Assembly: GCA_036260415.1 (NCBI GenBank)
Contig: DASZZX010000080.1
Location: 1-11,228 of the forward strand
Length of the DNA stretch: 11,228 nucleotides
From: DASZZX01 sp036260415
Lineage (GTDB): Bacteria > Actinomycetota > Nitriliruptoria > Nitriliruptorales > JAHWKO01
Direction: 5' to 3'
Positions within the stretch are counted from its first letter, which is position 1. The number at the start of each line of letters is the position of its first letter. Positions 1 to 6,360 of the stretch are shown here, piece after piece. Made by a program: the position numbers and the translations under genes. Under the pieces are notes generated by a model. That model searched no databases. It was not told the origin of the DNA and saw nothing but the letters and a program-made list of their open reading frames with translations.

Positions 1-423
1 GTCGATGTCCCACAGCAGCGTGCCGGCCTCGTCCTTGACGTCCACCACGATGGTGTTGAGTTCGGTCGTCTCGACCAGATCGATCAGGTTCGACCAGTTG
101 CCCCCCCAGAACGAGTACACGTGGCTGTACATACCGCGCACGATGTCCGGCATCTCGGGTCGGCCCTTCCCGGTGCCGTTGGCCCCGGACGCTCGCCCGG
201 TGCCGGCACTGTCGGCCGACGGCGACGGCGCGGGCGCGGTCCGACGGGAGGATGAGGAGTCCTTGGCCGCGGCGTCGGCTGTCTCCGGGCCCGGACGCGC
301 ACGCGGCTCCGCCTCGACGCTCGCGCAGGCCGTCGAGCCACCCAACAGCAGGGCCGCGGCGATCAGCGCTCCGGGCCCCGGAGCATCGAGGTGGCGGCCT
401 GCCCAGCGTGACGGTCGCCCCAT
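1..423 (-). CDS. Lipoprotein with DUF4015-like putative glycosidase domain (N-terminal part)
   Basis: Reading leftwards from ATG at 423, an open frame of 141 codons runs off the window edge. The start is supported by a GGGAG ribosome site five bases upstream; a GTG two codons earlier would sit on that site. Residues 1-33 form a lipoprotein signal: Arg-rich n-region, hydrophobic stretch (ALIAAALLLGG) and a lipobox-like STAC with Cys33 as the likely lipid anchor. A Ser/Pro/Ala/Gly-rich linker follows to about residue 85. From there the sequence (GMYSHVYSFWGG, then TTELNTIVVDVKDEAGTLLW) resembles the start of the DUF4015 putative glycoside hydrolase family, in which an Asn-x-x-Val-Val-Asp-Val-Lys-Asp stretch marks an early strand. 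The inferred role is an extracytoplasmic, membrane-anchored carbohydrate-active protein. The substrate is unknown, and the catalytic C-terminal part lies outside the window. Confidence 0.75.
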   Translation of the reverse strand, partial: MGRPSRWAGRHLDAPGPGALIAAALLLGGSTACASVEAEPRARPGPETADAAAKDSSSSRRTAPAPSPSADSAGTGRASGANGTGKGRPEMPDIVRGMYSHVYSFWGGNWSNLIDLVETTELNTIVVDVKDEAGTLLWDID

Positions 424-798
424 CGGCACTCCCGCCGTCGGTCAGGCGCGGGAGCCTACCGAGTCGGTGCGGAGCGCGCGGAGGGGTCCAGATCGCCGGA
501 GACGACCCAGGCGCTCCATGCAGTCGCCGAACATCGGACGAGGACCTCGAACGGCACCCCGTTGGTGGTATGCGTGCAGTGACTGGCAGTCGGCTCGCGA
601 TCGCGAACGGCGCCCGTACGTCACCCCCCTCTGACCCACGGGGGCGTCGTGCACCTCTGCTCCCACGACGCCGATGCCCCGACCGCCCCGCTGGCCGTCC
701 ACGCGCGTCCGACCCGAACCGGGCGCCCACACCGGGGCTCCGCTGCTGGCGAGGCCCCGCGTTCGTCGAGGCCCCGTGCGGGTCGCACGGGGTCTGGG
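424..798. other. Gene-free stretch with one strong inverted repeat
   Basis: No frame here has a credible protein on either strand; the open frames are Arg/Pro/Ser-rich, as expected by chance at this GC content. The left end holds the promoter and ribosome site of the lipoprotein gene. The only structure I can see is the inverted repeat at 643-672. The right end abuts the stop of the HNH remnant. Confidence 0.6.
643..672. repeat. Inverted repeat, 9-bp perfect arms
   Basis: The arm ggcgtcgtg (643-651) is exactly complementary to cacgacgcc (664-672), with a 12-base loop. It lies 127 bases beyond the stop of the minus-strand HNH remnant and upstream of the lipoprotein gene. It could act as a hairpin terminator for the old nuclease gene, but no T tract follows on either strand. 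Confidence 0.4.
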
Positions 799-1000
799 TC
801 AGGGCGGGGCGCGGATGATGGTGTGGCGCTCGGGGCGGGTGAAGGTGACGGTGTTGTCCGGGTGCAGGTGAGCGGTCCACTGGCCGGTGTGGATGGTGCG
901 GTGGCAGGGGCGGCACAGCAGGAGCAGGTTGGGTTCGGTGGTGGGCCGCCGTCGGCCCAGTAGCGTCGCAACCGTCGGCACGCCCCGTTCCAGCGCCGGA
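799..1000 (-). pseudogene. C-terminal remnant of a DUF222/HNH-type endonuclease
   Basis: On the minus strand, the last 50 or so residues match the tail of the large actinobacterial DUF222/HNH family: PTTEPNLLLLCRPCHRTIH followed by a WTAHLHPDNTVTFTRP-type tail and a stop at 799. The preceding family segment YWADGG is present but in another frame. The two frames meet at the G run 943-945 (CCC on the coding strand), where one base is missing. Upstream of YWADGG nothing recognisable remains: the usual His-His of the motif reads Arg-containing sequence, and no DUF222 domain or start is found before the plus-strand gene at 1084. Intact members are several hundred residues long, so this is a relic, probably of a repeat-type element (such genes occur in many copies in actinobacteria). 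The cyclase gene's promoter region now overlaps its upstream side. Confidence 0.8.
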
Positions 1001-1083
1001 CACGTGCAGGGGGACGCATGTGTTTTGCGCTGCTCCGTTCGACGCGCCTGGCGTAGGGTTCGCCCCGACGCCGGTCCGGGGGT

Positions 1084-3752
1084 GTGATGGCAGCGTTGCC
1101 GAGCGGCACGGTCACGTTCCTGTTCTCGGACATCGAGGGCTCAACGCGGCTGCTGCAGGCGCTCGGTGACCGCTTCGCCGAGGTGCTGCACCAGCACGGT
1201 GTCGTCGTTCGCGAGGCGGTGCGCAGGGCCGGCGGCGTGGAGGTCAGCACCGAAGGCGACTCCTTCTTCGTGGTGTTCACCAGCGCCCCTGCCGCGGTGC
1301 GCGCCGCCGTGGAGATCCAGCGGGGACTGGCCTCCGAGCCGTGGCCCGAGGCAGGAGCGATCCGAGTCCGGATGGGGCTGCACACCGGCGAGGGCAGGCT
1401 CGGTGGTGACGACTACGTCGGGCTGGACGTCCACCGGGCGGCGCGCATCGCCGCTGCCGGGCACGGCGGTCAGGTCCTGCTCTCACAGGTCGTCGCAACG
1501 CGGGTGGAAGGTGAGCTGCCCGATGGTTGCGGGCTCCGCGATCTGGGTCAGCACCGGCTGAAGGACCTCCCCCGTCCGGGACACCTCTACCAACTCGCGA
1601 TCGGCGGGCTGCCCCACGACTTTCCGCCGCTGCGCTCCCTCGACGTCGCCCGACACAACCTCCCCTCACAGCTGACGAGCTTCGTGGGGCGTGAGGACGA
1701 ACTGGCCGAGGCGCTGCGACTCCTGCGCGGCACGCGCCTGCTGTCCCTGACCGGCCCGGCGGCACGGGCAAGACGCGCTTGGGTCTGCAGGTGGCGGCGG
1801 AGGCCGTCGAGGAGTTCCGCGACGGCGTGTTCTTCGTCCCACTGGCCTCCGTCACCGACCCCCAGCTGGTCCCCTCGGCGATCGTCACGGCGCTCGGGCT
1901 CACGCAGGTCGCCGGCTCACCGCTCGACCACCTCCGCCAGTACCTGGCGGACAAGGAGACTCTGCTCGTCCTCGACAACTTCGAGCAGGTCATCGACGCC
2001 GCACCACATCTGGCCGAGGTGCTACGGGGCGCTCCGCGCATGAAGCTGCTGGTCACCACGCGCGCAGCCCTGCACATCTCGGGAGAGCAGGAGTTCGCCG
2101 TCCCTCCCCTCGAGCTGCCCGATGCATCTTCGCAAGTCCCACACGAGGAACTCGCCACCAACGAGGCCGTGGTGCTGTTCGTGGAGCGCGCGTCGGCGGT
2201 GCGTCCGGGCTTCCGCGTGACCCCGGAGAACGCGCGGTCGCTGGTCGAGATCACCTCGCGTCTGGACGGCTTGCCGCTCGCGATCGAGCTGGCCGCGGCG
2301 CGCATCAAGCTGCTGTCACCACAGGACATCTCGCAGCGACTGAACGACCGTCTGGGGCTGCTGGCCGGCGGCGCCCGTGACCTGCCCCGCCGGCAGCAGA
2401 CCCTGCGGGACGCCATCGCGTGGTCGTACGACCTGCTGGACGGGCCTCCGCGACGGCTCCTCGCACGTCTGGCGGCGTTCCGGGGCGGAGCGGCGCTGGA
2501 GCAGGTGGAGGCCGTGTGCGGTCCGTCGCAGGAGCTCGGGATGGACGTGCTGGAGGCCCTCGGCGTCCTGGTCGACCAGAGCCTGCTCATGCAGAGGGAG
2601 GCCGGTGGCACGTCGCGTCTTCTGATGCTGGAGACCATCCGCGAGTTCGCGTGGGAGCAGCTGGCGACCAGCGGCGGAGCCGCGGAGATCGCCGAGCGGC
2701 ACGCGCGTGCGTACCTCGCACTGGCGGACGAAGCCGCCGGGCACCTCCTCTCGTGGCAGCAGGTCGTCTGGTTGGACCGGTTGGAGGAGGAGCACGACAA
2801 CCTGCGGGCGGCCCTCACGTGGGCGGTCGAGGAGCGACAGACCGACGTGGCGCTGCGGCTGCGCACCCTGCTGTGGAGGTTCTGGCAGATCCGAGGTCAC
2901 CTGGAGGAGGCGAGCCAAAGGCTGGCGGAGGTCCTGGCCCTCCCCGGAGGTGGCGCCCGTGAGCGCGCCCAGGCGCTGGAGGCGGCTGGCAGCGTCGCCT
3001 ACTGGCAGGGGGCCATGGAGCGTGCCGGCGACCTGTACCGCGCGCACCTACGGGCGATGGAGGAACTGGACGACCGCGCGGGCGTGGCCAACGCCTTGTA
3101 CAACCTGAGCTCCGTCTTCACCGGAGGCGATCCGGAGCAGGCGGCGCGCTCCGCGCAGGAGAGCCTCAGCATCGCTCGTGAGCTCGGTGACGAAGACGGC
3201 ATCGTCAAGGGGCTGTTCGGCGCGGGCAGCGTTGCCTGGATGGCCGAGGACTGGGACGGCGCCCGCAGCAACTTCCAGGAGGCTCTGGAGTTCCTGCGTC
3301 GTCTGGACGATCCGTTCCACCTGGGTTGGACGCTCTTCATGCTCGGTACTGCAGAGATACGGGCGGGCCGTTCGGACCGCAGCCGCCCACTGCTCGAAGA
3401 GGGTCTGCGCATCTTCCATAGGCTGGGGGACATCACCGGGGTCCTCTTCCACCTGCACGGCTTCACCGCCCTGGCCCTCGAGGATGGCCAGCCGGAGCGA
3501 GCGGTCCGGCTGCTCGGCGCGACCGCACGGTTGCGCGAGACGAGCGGGGCGGCGCTGGTCGACAAGGTCAGCCACGAGATCCCCGGGCTGCAGGGGGCCC
3601 TCGTCTCCCTCGGCGACGAGCGCGTCCGCGCGCTCATGGCGGAGGGAGCCGCCATGCACCCGGAGCAGCTGGTGTCGTACACGCTGGCGGACTCCCGACC
3701 CGGCGACCCCGTCGAGGTCCCACCCGATGGGGTGCACTTCTCCATCAGGTAG
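1084..3752 (+). CDS. Class III cyclase / STAND (NB-ARC-like) ATPase / TPR-like regulator, frameshifted
   Basis: The start is GTG 1084 or the adjacent ATG 1087, behind a G-rich ribosome site. Residues 8-170 are a class III adenylate/guanylate cyclase domain: FLFSDIEGST with metal-binding Asp16, EGDSFF with Asp59, and VHRAAR, where His117 replaces the usual transition-state Asn while Arg121 is kept. A spacer with FVGRE leads into a STAND-type ATPase. Its Walker A is encoded as LTGP in one frame (to 1758) and GGTGKTRL in another (from 1758), so one G is missing; restored, it reads GPGGTGKT. Walker B is LLVLDNFEQ, followed by a VTTRA sensor stretch and GLPLAIELAA. Residues from about 480 onward are Ala/Leu-rich helical, TPR-like repeats. 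The restored protein is about 889 residues. No C-terminal LuxR helix-turn-helix is seen, so output may be cyclic nucleotide or protein contact rather than DNA binding. As read, translation from 1084 stops at 2043 and gives only the cyclase plus junk. It may be a pseudogene or a sequencing error. Confidence 0.85.
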
Positions 3753-3813
3753 ACCGACCGGCGGCGTCGCGGGGCGTCGTGGGACCTGGTGCGCCGCGCC
3801 CCGAGGGTGGCTC

Positions 3814-4448
3814 CTATCCGGCTCGCGTTGGACCCACTTGGCCCTCGTCGAGCGCGTCGAGCCAGTCGCCCCAGAAGGCCTTCCAGTGCGCGACCTCCTC
3901 GGACGAGGACAGCTTCGCGTGCTGGACGGCGATGGTGGCGCGCCCATCGTGCTTGGGCGTGATCGCGATCTCAGCTACCCCGTCGCTCAGGCCGAGACGG
4001 ATGCTCTTCGACGTCGGGCGCGACCGCAGCTCGGGATCCTGCCCGGGGAACAGTACGGTGCGTCCCCCCTCGTCGAGCAGCAGGCCACGAAGCAGGGCGG
4101 AGTCGGTGGTGATGGTCGCGGAGCGGTTGGCGGTGAACGTCCCGTCGCTCGTCTGGTGCGGTCGCCGCCCGCCCGTGATGCGCTCCCAGCCGACCGTGAC
4201 GGCCTGAGCCCACATCCGTCGACGCCGTGTTCCTGCTGCAGCCAGGCCGCGACGGCGGTGTGATCCTGTTCGTGGCCTGGCCAGGCGTCGATCAGCTCGC
4301 GCCACTCGTCCCACGTGCGTCCGCTGTTGTCGCGGGTGACCTCGTCGGTGTGTCCCCGATCGGACGCCCAGGCACGTGCCCGGCGGGCGGCGGCCTGTTC
4401 GATCAGGACGCGACGGGCGGCGCCGTGCTTCTCGCCGGTCTTCGCCAT
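3814..4448 (-). pseudogene. SRPBCC-family protein, copy 1, frameshifted at the Trp-Trp motif
   Basis: This minus-strand gene is convergent with the cyclase-ATPase. The N-terminal part (from ATG 4448) starts MAKTGEKHGAARR and leads to a helical module with WDEWRELIDAWPG, HTAVAAWLQQEHGVDG. The C-terminal part (frame ending at 3814) is an SRPBCC-type segment beginning WAQAVTVGWE and then DGTFTANRSATITT, ending WKAFWGDWLDALDEGQ. The frames meet at 4212-4214, where GGA-TGT-GGG replaces the expected GGA-TGG-TGG-G; one G is lost. Restored length is about 211 residues. The N-terminal phrase ESFKRRIRERMAKTGE is readable upstream of ATG 4448, so the natural start is probably the ATG at 4489, behind AAGG, which needs a second one-base correction at 4479-4489. 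SRPBCC folds bind small hydrophobic ligands or act as Hsp90-activator-like domains; the function of this branch is unknown. A paralogue lies at 10098-10640. Confidence 0.75.
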
Positions 4449-4489
4449 GCGCTCACGGATGCGGCGCTTGAAGGATTCGTTGCGGTCAT

Positions 4490-4845
4490 GTCAGCTGCCT
4501 TCGTGTCTGACGCGCCCACGACGGCCACCCGCGCTCGCCGCCGTGCGCGCGGGACGCGCAGCGACCGACCCGTGCCGAGCACTCGAGCATCAACCAGGAC
4601 GGCGGCCATGGCAAGGCCGTGGTCAGCTGGTGATCTGGTTCGCACTCAGCGCCTGTGCATGGAGCAGGCGTGGAGGCCCGGTCGTCCCGGTCCCCAGCGA
4701 CGTGCACGAGGATCTTCCCGGACGACTGCTGGCAAGCCATCCCGGATCGGGAGGACACTCTGGACCGTCGGGTCGAGATCGCGCTCGGCCGGTGGACAAC
4801 GAGCAGGGAGCCGACGGAGGATGCTCCGAGCCGTCGGGTGCACGC
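4490..4845. other. Divergent intergenic region between SRPBCC copy 1 and alkC
   Basis: This region must hold the two divergent promoters, but I see no clear sigma70 boxes. Open frames on both strands are low-information and match no family I recognise. A small hairpin, TCCCG-GAT-CGGGA, lies at 4740-4752. A GGAGG at 4816-4820 is followed directly by an ATG that is out of frame with alkC, so it is not obviously the alkC ribosome site. Confidence 0.5.
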
Positions 4846-5955
4846 GTGGCTGACTTCAAGGACGAGATCTCCGTCGAGCTCGCGCGGCGACTCTCACGGG
4901 AGCTGTCGAGGGCGTGGCCGGCTTTCCCGCAACGTCGCTTCACCCAGGGGCTGGGCGAAGCGCTGGAACCGCTGGCGCTGCTGGCCCGCGTCGAGCTTCT
5001 TACGGACCGTCTCGTCGAGACGCTGCCCGACGACTTCGTCTCCGCGGCGGGCGTCCTCCGGCGGGCGCTGGAGTCGCCGGAGTTCACGGGCTGGATGGCG
5101 CTGCCCTGCGGCTACTTCGTCGCACGCGCCGGCATCGACCACCCGCAGGTCGCGCTGCCGCTGCTCGCCGGGCTCACCCCACGCTGGTCCAGCGAGGGGC
5201 CCATCCGGGCCTTCCTCCAGCGGCATCCCGACGAGACGTACGATCACCTCCGCCGGTGGGTGCGCGACCCCGACGAGCACGTCCGACGGCTCGTCTCCGA
5301 GGGGACGCGCCCGCGTCTCCCGTGGGCGCCCCGTCTCCGTGGGCTCGTCGCCGACCCCACCCCGAACATCGAGCTGCTCGACCGGCTCGTCGACGATCCC
5401 TCCGCCTACGTCCGGCGCTCCGTCGCCAACCACCTCAACGACATCTCCAAGGACCACCCCGATGTCGCCGTCGACCTCGCGCGGCGGTGGCTCACACGCG
5501 GCGACGCCGTCGCGTGGACCGTCCGGCACGGACTCCGCACGCTCGTCAAGCGTGGCGACCCGGATGCGCTCGCGCTCCTCGGCGTGGCCCCGGACGCCGA
5601 CATCCGCCTCACGTCGCTCACCCTCGACAGAGACACCGTGGCCATCGGTGATGCCGTCACGTTCACACTCACCCTCGAGTTGCGGGGAACCGGGGAGGCG
5701 GAGGCGGTCATCGACTACCGCGTCCACTACGTCGGGGCGAAGGGTCGGCGCGGCCCGAAGGTCTTCAAGCTGACACGCCGACGGCTCGTGCCGGGGCAGC
5801 CCACCACACTGACCCGCCGACACCGCTTCGAGCACGTCTCGATCCGCCGCATCCATCCCGGCGTCCACACCATCGACGTGCAGGTCAACGGCCGTGTCCT
5901 GGGCTCCATCGACCTCAGCGTCGTCGAGCACGCCGAGTCCGGACGGTCGCCGTGA
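4846..5955 (+). CDS. alkC: AlkC-type DNA alkylation-repair glycosylase
   Basis: This 369-residue protein starts at GTG 4846; the start is chosen because VADFKDEIS is where family members begin (Phe-Lys-Asp). The frame is open much further upstream, but that part is low-information. Residues 1 to about 250 are HEAT-like helical repeats: RRFTQGLGEALEPLALLARV, then the region with PHVRRLVSEGTRPRLPW-like sequence (DEHVRRLVSEGTRPRLPW) and DPSAYVRRSVANHLNDISKD, all typical of the AlkC/AlkD superfamily. Residues about 252-365 (DIRLTSLTLDRDTVAIGD through GSIDLSVV) form the beta-rich Ig-like domain found in a subset of AlkC proteins. Known AlkC enzymes excise 3-methyladenine and 3-methylcytosine from DNA, starting base excision repair. 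The length is normal and the frame intact. The gene stands alone, with an AT-rich promoter for the next operon downstream. Exact substrate range is inferred from the family. Confidence 0.88.
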   Translation: MADFKDEISVELARRLSRELSRAWPAFPQRRFTQGLGEALEPLALLARVELLTDRLVETLPDDFVSAAGVLRRALESPEFTGWMALPCGYFVARAGIDHPQVALPLLAGLTPRWSSEGPIRAFLQRHPDETYDHLRRWVRDPDEHVRRLVSEGTRPRLPWAPRLRGLVADPTPNIELLDRLVDDPSAYVRRSVANHLNDISKDHPDVAVDLARRWLTRGDAVAWTVRHGLRTLVKRGDPDALALLGVAPDADIRLTSLTLDRDTVAIGDAVTFTLTLELRGTGEAEAVIDYRVHYVGAKGRRGPKVFKLTRRRLVPGQPTTLTRRHRFEHVSIRRIHPGVHTIDVQVNGRVLGSIDLSVVEHAESGRSP

Positions 5956-6024
5956 CCGTCACCCACCGGGCCGGGTTCCGATTCGGCTCTGGCAAGAGGT
6001 CCCACGGTGACACGGCGCGGTTAG

Positions 6025-6084
6025 CCTCTAAATAGAAGATGATTTGACTTTAGATTGCCTTACCTCTAAAGTTAACACATCTTC
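6025..6084 (+). promoter_or_regulatory. AT-rich promoter embedded in a long imperfect palindrome (probable operator)
   Basis: In a window otherwise about 70% GC, roughly 6021-6095 is strikingly AT-rich. It holds TTGACT (6044-6049) and TAAAGT (6067-6072) with a 17-base spacer, a good vegetative promoter pointing right. The promoter sits inside an inverted repeat: left arm gaagatgatttgactttaga (6035-6054) and right arm tctaaagttaacacatcttc (6065-6084) are complementary at 17 of 20 positions around a 10-base centre. A third copy of the half-site, CCTCTAAA, occurs at 6025-6032 and repeats the one at 6063-6070. A dimeric or tetrameric repressor bound here would cover both promoter boxes. The first gene downstream is the GH15 enzyme; alkC ends 70 bases upstream on the same strand. 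The repressor is not identifiable in the window. Confidence 0.75.
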
Positions 6085-6102
6085 AACTTACATCGGCAGG
6101 TG

Positions 6103-6360
6103 CGACCCGTGACATCCCTCAGCCAGTCGCGATCCGACCCCCGCATCGACGTGACCCACCTCGCTCGTCGGGGGAACCCCGTTCGGCGAGCTGATCCCCC
6201 GATGATCGACCCCCTCCCCACCGTGGGCGGTCGACAGCCCCTGGCCGGTCGCGCCGGAACGGCCGAGCCGCGGGCGCCCGCGCGATCCCACCCGGCGCGA
6301 CGTGCTCCCCGGCACGTTGTTCGGCGCGTTGCCGGAGCACGCCGTGATGCCGCCGTCGCG
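6103..6360 (+). other. Leader region between the AT-rich promoter and the GH15 start
   Basis: The GH15 frame is open back to GTG 6100 and GTG 6109 (the latter with AGG eight bases upstream), which would add about 85 Arg/Pro/Ala-rich residues. I do not favour this: by my hand count, G/C at third positions is about 73% here against about 90% in the first codons of the GH15 domain, and family members start near residue 1 of the GDYAAIGDG segment. Read as DNA, it holds a short hairpin (CGGGG-GAA-CCCCG near 6167-6181). It is either an unusually long 5' leader or a lineage-specific N-terminal extension. Confidence 0.4.

Noticed and set aside
1021..1083. Promoter of the cyclase-ATPase from TTGCGC (1025-1030) and TAGGGT (1054-1059)
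   Set aside because: The spacer is 23 bases, too long for a normal promoter, and no better pair was found.
1752..1778. Programmed ribosomal frameshift in the Walker A of the cyclase-ATPase
   Set aside because: No slippery heptamer with a downstream stem was identified, and a lost G in a G run explains the data more simply. Kept only as a lesion or sequencing error.
1277..2866. 529-codon minus-strand open frame opposite the cyclase-ATPase
   Set aside because: It is Arg/Ser/Ala-rich with no recognisable motif and lies fully opposite a well-conserved gene; long antisense frames are expected in GC-rich DNA.
3770..3803. Inverted repeat CGGGGCG / CGCCCCG as terminator between the cyclase-ATPase and SRPBCC copy 1
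   Set aside because: Seven-base arms with a 20-base loop and no T tract; too weak to call.
4315..4845. Long upstream extension of the alkC frame (177 codons)
   Set aside because: It is Arg/Ser/Pro-rich, overlaps the minus-strand SRPBCC gene and has no family match; AlkC proteins begin at the Phe-Lys-Asp segment next to GTG 4846.
4894..5931. 345-codon minus-strand open frame opposite alkC
   Set aside because: Asp/Val/Gly-rich antisense shadow of alkC, without motifs or a ribosome site.
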